22,805 bases of DNA from Coptodactyla brooksi (Eukaryota > Arthropoda > Insecta > Coleoptera > Scarabaeidae): NCBI GenBank assembly GCA_033557675.1, contig JAWQRM010000426.1, forward strand, positions 1-22,805, read 5' to 3'. Below are positions 1-10,200 of this stretch, piece by piece (positions within the stretch are counted from its first letter, which is position 1; every line of letters starts with the position of its first letter). Position numbers and translations under genes: made by a program. The notes under the pieces are model-generated. The model did no database searches and was not told where the DNA came from. It saw only the letters and a list, made by a program, of their open reading frames with translations.

Positions 1-426
1 CACCACAGGACTGCATACGCAGTGAGAATGTGAGGCAACGGCATAAAGATGTATTCCCCCCATGAAGTGTTGCCAACACACCTAACTTTTAATCCTAACT
101 GTTTTACTTGATCTTTTTAGTTTTAGCACATAAATATGTATATAAATGCTTTTTATACTGATTATTTAATGAAATGAAGCAGCAGTGAAGCAAATGTTTG
201 TGCTAAAGGTTACCCTCTCCCAACCTTCCTGGCTTTGATTATATTGTAGGTTATAATCGGTGTGAAGATTTGACATCTGTCAAACTTGACAGATTAAAAA
301 AAATCGATTTTTATGAGACCAGTTTTTGTAATAAATTATATAAAATAAACAGGAGGGCTTCAGGCTTAGATATGATAAGAATGCATAAATTAAGATAATA
401 ACAAACAAAACTACTTACTTAGAACT
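1..426. other. Region downstream of EMRE, no gene seen
   Basis: AT-rich DNA beyond the EMRE 3' end. I see no coding frame of useful length, no RNA gene and no recognisable transposon protein on either strand. The only structure is a short inverted repeat at 275-294, listed separately. Confidence 0.6.
275..294. repeat. 8-bp inverted repeat
   Basis: ATCTGTCA (275-282) and TGACAGAT (287-294) are perfect reverse complements around a 4-nt spacer. It could be a remnant transposon end or chance; no partner end or target duplication was found. Confidence 0.4.
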
Positions 427-432
427 TTTATT
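427..432 (-). promoter_or_regulatory. Poly(A) signal of EMRE
   Basis: TTTATT on the plus strand reads AATAAA on the minus strand, 66 nt beyond the EMRE stop codon, a suitable place for a short 3' UTR. This is motif and position only. Confidence 0.5.
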
Positions 433-497
433 TTCAGAAAGAATAAATTAATTTTTTGCATAAATATGTTATTACTGCTACTGCACATACATTAATT

Positions 498-761
498 CTA
501 ATCATCATCGTCGTCGTCGTCCGAAGGTACAAATAAGTCATTCTCTTCAAGAAAACTAGCCATATTTTTACTGATTGTTGCTCCTATAAGCAGTCCTGGT
601 ATAACTGTACAAACTACGCCTAATAAGCCGAATTTTGTTATTGGGGGCTCCGGCATTATAGCTCCGCTCCTCTTGGAAGTTTTAAGACGAATTACTTGAG
701 CAGTTTGCATCTTCTTCAGGAAATTTTGGCCGAAAACTGTTTTTAATCTAGAGGACAACAT
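498..761 (-). CDS. EMRE: Essential MCU regulator (EMRE), mitochondrial
   Basis: An 87-residue intact single-exon protein, recognised as EMRE (SMDT1), the metazoan inner-membrane subunit that links the uniporter pore MCU to the MICU1/MICU2 gatekeepers and is needed for mitochondrial calcium uptake. Seen: a basic, acid-free N-terminus (residues 1-31) suited to mitochondrial targeting; the conserved RSGAI-x-P-x-P block (32-39); one membrane helix at about 44-65 starting FGLL; the family GxxxS motif G60-ATI-S64; then the ISKN-x-A-x-xLEE-x-D-x-FVP segment; and a C-terminal run of seven Asp (81-87), the acidic tail known to contact MICU1. The length is a little under human EMRE (107 residues), the difference lying in the presequence. 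The first Met (759-761) is chosen because nothing upstream in frame is needed. The gene is divergent from GGA, with start codons about 400 bp apart. Confidence 0.95.
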   Translation of the reverse strand: MLSSRLKTVFGQNFLKKMQTAQVIRLKTSKRSGAIMPEPPITKFGLLGVVCTVIPGLLIGATISKNMASFLEENDLFVPSDDDDDDD

Positions 762-1163
762 TTTTTATTTTCTTTAATATCCGACTAACTTTTTTAGCAC
801 CTGAATTTTATTCTAAAAGGAAATCGCTAGAACACTAATCTTCTGTCACTGTCATTCCTTAATATTTAGTGACTTTTTCTTTCTAGGGTGACGTAGGTTT
901 ATCTGCTTATGTCATGTATAAATGTAGTTTAGTAACGAAATATGAAATTTACCGTTTTATTAAAATATGTGATTAATGTTTGACAATAAAGTAATTTTGT
1001 GTCTTAAAGATTCATTTTGAAATAACGTTTGTTGGTATCACGTAGATGTATGTTTGGCATATTTGCATATTAGTATAAATGTAAACTCTAAAAGCGATCT
1101 GACAGTTGAAGTGACAGTCGTATAAACAACATAGCGAATATGAAAAACTGATTCCATTTAAAT
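762..1163. promoter_or_regulatory. Shared divergent promoter of EMRE and GGA
   Basis: This 402-bp gap separates two start codons that point away from each other, so it must hold both promoters and both 5' UTRs. Visible motifs: a TGACGTA CRE-like site near 890, TATAAAT at 1074-1080 (about 90 bp before the GGA start, so a possible TATA box for GGA), and repeated TGACAG/CTGTCA words near 843-856 and 1100-1120. No transcription start can be fixed from sequence alone. Confidence 0.55.
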
Positions 1164-1200
1164 ATGGAAATAGTGAAAACTAGCCTAGACGCCCTTTTAC
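1164..1200 (+). CDS. Gga: GGA coding exon 1 (start codon)
   Basis: A short exon encoding the first 12 residues (MEIVKTSLDALL) and the first base of Q13. The donor is GTAAGT after C1200. The acceptor that keeps the frame is the AAAG ending at 1255, giving a 55-nt intron and the sequence DALLQRATNPLN, which matches the start of VHS in GGA proteins. The nearer CAG at 1230 would break the frame and was rejected. Confidence 0.85.
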
Positions 1201-4200
1201 GTAAGTGTATTTTTTAATTTATTACGCCAGAAAATATTGAAATTTCGCTTTAAAGAACGTGCTACTAACCCTTTAAATCAAAATGTTGACGAAGCGGCGG
1301 TAGAAGCATTTTGCGTTCTAGTAAATAAGGAAAAAGACGGTTGTCACATCGGCGTTAAGTTATTAGCATCCAGATTACACTCGAAGGAGGAACGGGAAGT
1401 TTTGCAGACGCTGAACGTTCTCGATACGTGCATGAAAAAATGCGGTAACACTTTTAGATCTGAAGTAGGGAAATTTAGGTTTTTAAACGAGATGATCAAG
1501 TTGGTGTCTCCGAAATACTTGGGGTTGCAGACCCCGATGGCCATACGGCACAAAGTCGTGCGCATGATCTTCTGGTGGACGCACGACTATCCGAAGGAAA
1601 CGAAAATCATGGAGGCGTACGAAATGTTACGAAAGCAAGGCTTAATTCAAGAAGTCAATGTCAATTTAGGAACGGAGGAGCGCCAAAACAACAAACCAAA
1701 GAATTCTATTTTCTGTGATGAGGAGAAGTCAAAATTGTTGCAGAAGTTATTGCAGAGTAAAAATCCGGAAGATTTACAGGCTGCCAATAGATTAATTAAA
1801 TGCATGGTCAAAGAGGTATTTATTATTTTTGAATTAGGGTACAAAATGATTTGCTTTAAATTGTTAAAAAATAAAAACAGTTTTTGATTATTAATTACTT
1901 ACAATCCCAGTTGGAATATAGACAACACTAATTTTATAGAAAAATATTTTGTATATAAGTATTTTATAGAAAAATGTAAAAAAAAAAAAATGGTAGTATC
2001 CATAGTAATGTATTTATCAGTATTGATATTATATTTTCAATATTCACACTCCCAAGGTCAATATTTTGACCTTGGGACTGTGTTTTCAAGGTCAAGTTAA
2101 TATAAATGTTATTCTAGATTCTTTGTGTACAGGATGTCACCCCAGTTTCTAATATGTCTCTTTTTTTTCAAATGGTATCTTCTAGCGCTGTGGAGACACC
2201 AAAATGTATTATATCGGATTAGGCAGCTTTTTTCAGCCTGGCTCTTTAGGTAGCTTCCATTGTGATGATAGGGGCTTAGTTCTGACATAATATCTTCACA
2301 CCCATGTATTATCATCAGTTATTATCTATTTGAGCATTCTGAATGGTTGCTGTTTTTATTCAGTAGAGCAATATCCACTTGCCACTGTTTTTGGTCACAG
2401 TTCAACAACTTCTAAGTAAATCTTGCTGCCATACGTCTCGTGCTCAAAACATCTGAAAAAATTGCTTGTTATGAGCCAAATGATATGCTAACATCCTCAA
2501 CATGTTTGAAGATTCAGAGTCTATAATCATTTTCTTTACTGCTTTTTTGACTATCTTCAACATCTTCACGACTCTTTTGGAAATGTTTGTACCACTTGTA
2601 AATGCTTATTTTATTCATAGAAGATTCGCCAAAAGCAGCATTCAGTATTTCCAGTGTAGTGCAGTATTTTATTCTATTCTTAACCCTTTACATGGTATAG
2701 TGGCATATCTGTAACCAATTTGTCTGGGTATTTAAGAGTATCTACTGAACTTGTCTTTCTTGCTACGTTGCATATCATCAACATTCTCTTGTTAAATTAA
2801 ATTATTGATAAATTATGTAAGAAAAACAGATACAATTTATTTGGTAACACAATATAAAACAATAAAATATCAAAAAATAAAAAAATCCGTATTTTTATTT
2901 TTGATTTTATCTCTAAAAAGCAATATTTATAATATAAATATAAAAGTAAAATCTCAATGTTGCCATGTAAAGAGTAAATTTTATTTTTATAATTTTTTGT
3001 TTAATTTTTCTGCAAGTAACAATTCACCAAGCACACCAAAACACGTGTAATCTCAATTCGATAGCCAGCAATAAAGTAAGCATCTAATAAGGCTTTGAAT
3101 GCCAACATATGTTTGGGATAAATATATCATTGTCACCAGAAAAAATTGTAGCAATTTGACTTAAACAGCCAGCAAAATTAAAATAGCCCAGGTAATGTTT
3201 GATCCAACCTGTATGAAGCATACAGTTCTTTATATTCTGTATTACTTCCAATATGGTTCGAAGTGATATCAACTTTTATGTTTCAAATAAAACCACCATT
3301 TTAAATATTTGAAATGGAGTTAAAATTCTAAACAGAACTTTTTAACTTTTTATAAATTTGTGATTTATAACTATACTATTTAGCTAAATATTAAGACATA
3401 ACTGACTTTGTAAGTTCATTTCTGTACAGTTGATATTTTTTTTTCAGGATATCTTTCCTTATATCAAGCATAAGCTGTTGACATTTTTTCTAACTTTAAC
3501 GTGTTAATTTTTCCTTCCCCTGATAATCGTAATGCTATTTAAACAACGTGGAAATGAATGACAACTAATTTGATTTTGGACTGTTGAATTATTTTTTATT
3601 CTAGAAAGACGCTAATTTCCCTGAAAAATACTCTGTATTTAGAAGTTGAAGCACTTCAAATATCGAAAACAATAGATCCTCTTGAAAAACCTAGTATTGT
3701 GGAGGTGTACTCCATCATTGAATTATTACAATTTCTCCAATTGGTTTTTAGATTTTTAAACCTTTATTTCAATCATGTTATGAACATTTTCTGGACCAGG
3801 CCTTAAGCACTATAATGTACATTTTCAATGCGATTAACACCACAAATATTTCGTGTTTGAAGTTGGCAAAAATCGTTTAATAACGTATCCATTTTTTATT
3901 ATAAATATTGACTTTAGTTTATACTTTACGCTTTGTAAATAAATAACCATTATTTTGTTTTGTAGGATGACAAGAAAGCAGAACTAAAAAGTAGAAACAT
4001 TTTAGAAGTAGTATATAGCAACGTACGATTGTTGAAAGAAATGTTGGAGAGTTTCAATAAAAACGGAGGAACCTCAGATGATTTGGCTTTAATCCACGAA
4101 ATATATCAGAACTGCGAGAGATTGCGCCCCAAAATTCATACGTCTGCTACAGAGTGTCAACAAAACGATGATATAATTGGTAAGTTATGCGAAACTTAAA

Positions 4201-7200
4201 TACCGCTTTAATCACTTCTATGTTTTTCACTATGAAATTAATACTGCTGCGTATGATCCTTAGGTGTATGTATAATATTTCCAACCATTGTTTTACTTAT
4301 TGATATCACTGCTATCACAATGGGAATGAATTACTGCTTTGTAATGTATTAAAATGATATATTACCATAGATAATATTCCAGTAACAGTACTCCATAGTT
4401 CATAAAGTTAAAACAGTTTGGCAAGAATTAATGGGACAATTATAGGAGTAGGATTGAGCGAAAAGATATACATAAAACTTAGAAAGAAACAGACTATGTG
4501 GTAGTAAGACTGAGAAAATGCTTAAAAGGCACGCACCCCTTGTGGCCTTGCTAGGATCGATACAGATAATTTTCACATTATTATTATAACAAAATTGCAC
4601 AATTTACACATGTTATAATTGGTTTTCCAGCAGTTTAGTTGACAGTTGTAAAGTATGACAGCTCTTTGTAATTGATAAAATGAAATTTTGGTATATAGTT
4701 AGTATATAATTTCAATCTTTTTGGCCTCGTTACGTTCTAAGAGTTCGTCCAAGGGTTCACTTTAATGCAATATGTTTCCATTAGTTAATTTTGTATCGCC
4801 AAAATGACAGTAAAAATAAATAAAATATTTCTGCTTAAGAAACATACATTATCAACCTAAAGTTAATTACAGCGGATGCTCGATAATGTAAACACTGAAT
4901 AATGGAAACATCATGTTAATGTAAACATAAAATTCGTACTATAGACATTATACCGATTGGGAAAATTGTGGTCGTCTCAGAGTAGAATCACACATTAAAC
5001 CCACCACGAGCCCGTGATGGTCCGTACCCCGATCTACCATGCCAGTGCTTAGTATTATTTGTGATGTCTTGGGAGGACATACATGCAAGTGCTGCTTGAC
5101 ATCGTCCTATGTACACTTATTTTTTTACTACCATCAATAAATGTTTATTTATCTCTTTTTGAATGTTTAAGTTCAACAGATAAAGAAAAACCTCATTCTT
5201 ACTAAAATAAAAGGTCACTCTAATATAAAATCTAATAATATTTAAAAATAAAGCTAAATGAAAGATTCAAAGATGCCTTCTAATTTTGCCAAACAACACC
5301 CCAACCTGTCACAAAAATTTCTCCTCACTCTGCAGAGCATTTCTGGAGTAATAGTTTGATGAGCTTGAATAATTTTTATTCTGAGCTCATTCAAACTATT
5401 GGCTTGTTGACGATGTTGGTAAATGATTTCTTTAGTGTCCCCCACAAAAAGAAATCATTTGGCGATAAATTTGGCGATCTAGAGGGCCATATAATGCTGC
5501 CACTTCTGCTAATAATACGATCAAGGAAAGTATTATTCACAAATTCTCGTACCCTCATCGTATTATGAGCAGAACAACGATCATGCTGAAAGCAAACCTT
5601 GTCAAAGTTGAGTGGCAGGTTTCAAACAGCAGGAATCACTTGGTTCTAACAGTTATAAATATTTGTTAGCATTTAGGTTTCCACCAACAAAAAACGGTCT
5701 AGTGAAGAAATTACCTAAAATACCAGTCCAAATATTCAGATTTTGTGGATATCGTGATTGAGCAGCAATAGTTAGATGCCTTATTTTCCTGAGCCCAATA
5801 TCGCGCAATGGACGGATTGTGACGACTATGAATGGCAAAAGACAATTCATTCGAAAATAAAATATTTCCTAAGAAATTTTCATTCTCCTTTGATTTTTAC
5901 AGCAGTTTTGCAAAATTCCATTCGTCTGATATTGTCCTCAGGAAAAATCTTTTGCGTAATTCTCACTTTAAAGCAACAGAATTTATTACGCTTCAAAATG
6001 TTCTTGATTGTTCGAACACTCACACCAACTTCTTCGGAGATTTGTCTACTGGAGACAGGTTTACTGAGTGTAACAAATGTACAACTTCTTCCAAAGAATT
6101 GGTGCTCAAATACCACTTGATAATTTGAACCCTGTCGGCGGTTAGTAAAACGGACATTCTGAAGCTGTTGTGTGTTCATCAAAGCTCTCAGAAATCTACG
6201 TACCTAGGTTGTACTACAATTGTTAGGTTGTACTACAATTCTCTCGCTAATTCTCGTGCGATTTTCGAAATTGTTCCAATGACTTTAACTAATTGTGGAG
6301 GAGAATGCAATATCCCTACGAGACGATGTGTAATTTCCTACACAGTATACGCGGTTATTGAATGTTCCCCTGCATCATCCTATAGTATGAATTTTTACTA
6401 TGATTTTTATATTAGCGCGATATTCATCTGCTGTACTTATCAATCATTACATTTGTAAGTTTTGTTATATGAAACGTTTAAATTTTTTTATATCTGGTGG
6501 CAACAAAACTCAGATCCATTGTGAACTTTAAATTTTTAGGTTTATTACATTAAATTAGTGACATACACTAACTGTTAAGGAGTATATTTGGACGTAATTA
6601 TTACATACACTACTTCCAGCTTCTCTAAAAACAAACCTCATTTTCAATTTTTAAATGAAATACATTATATCATATATATATTTAGAATAAATTGTGCATT
6701 TGCAACCTTTGGTTTTGCAACAAGTGCGTCAATGGTTTTCACTTAACTAAACCAGGAAATTAACTGCTCAATGCACGTTTCGCCGACCAAATCTTCTGTT
6801 TCTGGTGGTTCCTAACGATGTCAATTAGGTTGGTGAACTTACATCGAGCAGTTAATTACCTGGTTTGGTTAAATAGTAAGCATTGATGATATTTAGAGTA
6901 CCTAAAACAATCCTCTTGAACTTCCGATTTGAATTAAAAAAATGAATGAATTGTAGAAAACTGTTTTTTGTAATCTTTTAAAGCTTCTGACTGCAAAACA
7001 CTTAAAATACTATGATTTGCTCTCCTGGTTACTGTGATTCCTTTGAATGTTTAAACCTTATTCATGGCATCCTTTATATCGTAATAAATGTTAGTCTAAA
7101 AATTGTGACAGGTCATAAAAACTCCAAATATGGGTACCTGCATTCTGATATATTTAATTCACCAAATTTCATTTCCATAACTTATAATTTGCTATCTTCC

Positions 7201-10200
7201 TCCAGATGCTGCTACGTTAGGATGCGTTGTGAAGTAGCATCATCCTCTTTAATGAAATATCTCTTGGAGGGAAGAACTAGTGAGATTATATTAGAGCTTT
7301 ACTTTATCACCTCAAAATATAAAATATACCAAAAGCTAAAAGTTCCAATTATAACTGTAACTTTAGATAGTATGTAATTTAGTAACTGTCAAACGATTAG
7401 TGGTTATATGAGGGGATTCCCTACCAGTCGCTTAAACGGATGGGAAATTAATCATAACGTGTATATACCATACAATATTACTATGAAAATAATCCGCTTA
7501 CCATGAGGTTAAACAAATCTCTCCACCTGTACGGTGTTGCTGTACAGACAGACAGCCACGTAGTTTATTTCTTTCCAATTTTACCTGCTATATATATATA
7601 TATATATATATGATGCTTCTCAGTCCCGCTCATGGATTTGTCATGCCTAAATATGTTTCAACAAAATTTGTGTATATTAGTGGCAATCATTTTGGTTATT
7701 AGTTTAAAAGTACTTTTTGTACTTATCATGTTATTTCGTTATTTAGGTGATTTACTGAATGCAAGTGACGAACTCAGTCAAGTATTCAAAGACTACAAAC
7801 AGCTAATTATCGATGGAAATACTGAGTTTAAAATGAGAAATTTGTTAGAAAACGGTGCGTCTTTGCTAGATTTGGGTATAAGCAAATCGGATGGAGATTT
7901 ACTCTTGGAGTCTAAGCAAACCATTACGGCAGCTGGGAGTAAAAGTGTCAAGCCAGGTTATGATGCTTTATGTGATATTTTTTCAAGTATGAATCCTTCG
8001 GCGACGCTTACCACTGATGATATTTTAAAACCTACATCTTTGGCTACATCAGGTAAAAATAATATAATAAAAAATGGGCTTACTTGAGTTTACTAATATT
8101 ATTTCTATTTAAGTTTGTAATGAATCTCCTAAAGTAAATGGTAAATTGAAAGCTTTTGAAGAGCTTGATGCTTTGGGCGAAAGCTTGCTAAAACAAAATT
8201 TGCAGTTATCTACAAGACAAGGACGGCAGTTTCAAAAGTAAACTATTCATTAAGTTTTAATAAAATAAAACCGGCATTATACGTGTATATTTTTTTTGAC
8301 AGAAATCCAGAAAAAGTTCCAATGAATATGTTAACTAGAGAAAACTCTGTAAAAATACTTTCAGTCGCAGACATTAAAGATCAAAAATCTTCTACCGATC
8401 CGTTAGATTTTGATTTAACATACCTGCTTGAAAAACAATCGCATAATTCAAACTCAAATTTATGTAAAAGTACTGACCAGAATGGTGATGATTTACTGGT
8501 TGATATTACTGTAGATCTTTCTATGGAAAAGGATAAATCTCCAATGGATTCAAAAATGAACACCACACCAGTCAAAGTTGATGAAGCAAAAGAATCTCCT
8601 ATACAAATAGAAGCTAAGCCTAGGCTTGAAATGAAACTGAGTGATATTTTTGTTACGCTTGAAAGTGTAAAGCCTTCAAGTGTACCACCGGTTACAGCTC
8701 TTGAGGAGAAAAATGGAATATCCGTTATATTGCATTTTGCAAAGGACAAGCCAAGAGATGATGTGTCGGTTGTTGTCGTGACTATTGTCAGCAAAAATGA
8801 ACTACCTCTTAGGAATATTCTGTTTCGAGCTATTGTACCTAAGGTAAGAAAGATTTTCTATCATTTTCAACATTTTTTTGAAAAACCTAGTCTAGGTTTT
8901 TCTTCGTACAAATGTAGAACTTCCAGATACTACCCCTTGTTGACTGTACGACCTAATGGTAGGACCTAGTAATACATTATATCGATGAATGCAGTGAGTA
9001 GAATGATTGAATGAGTGAATGAGTTTGTTCAGTATCATACGGAAAAGATTGTGGTCAGGTCAGCGCTGTAAAATTCCTCCATGGTGTAGAGTGCGCAACC
9101 ATTTAGCTTTTTCATGGGGTTCTTAAATTTATGGTATGATAACTCCTTCATTTGCTTTGGCTAAGCATTATAAATCCTCTACCTAAGTTTCAAATTCTTG
9201 TTGGACCTTGGATAGACGAGTGCACGAAACCTGCACGAAATATCTATCAGCTTTTGTGTTGTATTGGTGTTGGTTTTGGGCCGAAGTGATAGTTCTCAAG
9301 TCTCTGTGTACTTACAAGCAACATTGTGTCAGGTACAACTCAGTTAAGGTGAGTATTGTATACTGTGTAAAGATGGGTTGACATATCTGTCTTCTTGTTT
9401 TACCAAAGATATTCCTAATGCATTTCTTCTGCAATTTGAAAATACGGTCACTGCATGTAGATGACCTCCAGAAAAGAATTCCTTAGACCTTGTTGTAAAT
9501 GGTGCCTAGCACAAATGAAAAAGACCCAACCGAGGAGGAGTAGAAACTTCAATCCAACTTAACCCTTATAACATAAGAGCATGGCTGTCGGTTTCCTTTC
9601 TTTGTTTTGGAATAACTCCGTATGAGATCTCACTGTCCAAGAAACAAGCCGACGGGCAGTATATGTAAAAGAATTGAAACCTACGCATTATTATACGGAG
9701 TCGTTAAATCTGGTGACTGTTCAGGAACTAAAAGCTTTCTTTGGATGTCGAATTGTCATGGAGTTACTGGTATATAAAGTTAGGTGTGAGATGTACTGGA
9801 ATAAAAAGGGAAGTTGGATTACATCTACGCTTGGATTTAGCAACACTTTTTCTAGGGATCGATTTTTAGCTATTTGGACATTGTTGCGCTGTGTAAATAA
9901 AAGAGATGAGAACGTACAAAATGTTTGTATGGTGCACCTACAATACGTACGTGACAAAAATCACTATAGCTCAAACACAACCCGAGGAAAGCGCTTATAT
10001 ACTTTTCATATGTTTGTTGATAAACCGTGTCATGAGTTGGTCGGAAGATATCGAAATCCAACATCACACTGAATGAGCAACACAAGTGAGTCAAGACTCC
10101 AAAATGTAGTGGACAATCCTATACACATATCTGAGTGACCACCACAGGCTACTACAAAGAATAGATGTGTTGTTTGTGAAGAAAAAAGAAACCAGGCAAA

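Larger units (their letters stand above)
1816..3965 (+). other. GGA intron 2
   Basis: A 2.15-kb phase-0 intron (GTATTT...TTTTGTAG). It contains three nuclear-receptor-like half sites (2050-2094), a decayed minus-strand mariner (about 2215-3170) and a MITE nested in that mariner (2684-2974). From 3170 to 3965 the DNA is AT-rich with nothing I recognise. Confidence 0.85.
4180..7746 (+). other. GGA intron 3
   Basis: A 3.57-kb phase-1 intron. From 4180 to 5250 it is AT-rich with no gene or clear element. Then come a dead IS630/Tc1-type transposase (5254-6182), a 17-bp tandem duplication, an inverted hammerhead-like pair (6749-6866) and a TA microsatellite (7589-7611). An open stretch at 7012-7377 resembles no known family and I treat it as chance. 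Confidence 0.8.

Noticed and set aside
1201..1230. A 30-nt first intron of GGA ending at the CAG at 1228-1230
   Set aside because: It would shift the frame; the AAAG at 1255 restores the frame and gives the conserved QRATNPLN junction.
1344..1844. Minus-strand open frames opposite the GGA VHS exon
   Set aside because: Shadows of a strongly conserved coding exon on the other strand.
4870..4930. GCGGATGCTCGATAATG-type sequence resembling a Tigger terminal repeat
   Set aside because: No matching inverted end, TA duplication or transposase lies nearby in intron 3, so the likeness cannot be supported.
4980..5110. Locally GC-richer stretch considered as a tRNA or 5S gene
   Set aside because: No B-box, cloverleaf or 5S internal control region could be found on either strand.
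5880..6128. Plus-strand open frames at 5776-6128
   Set aside because: They lie opposite the minus-strand IS630/Tc1-type transposase remnant and have no family likeness.
7012..7377. 121-codon open stretch on the plus strand
   Set aside because: It lies inside GGA intron 3, has no recognisable domain, and its composition is that of the AT-rich intron. Treated as chance.
8381..8794. 137-codon minus-strand open frame
   Set aside because: Antisense shadow of GGA exon 6, whose plus-strand product is clearly recognised.
8950..9558. Possible LINE or mariner coding on the minus strand
   Set aside because: Frequent stops and only scattered family-like words; not enough for a call (noted as a question under findings).
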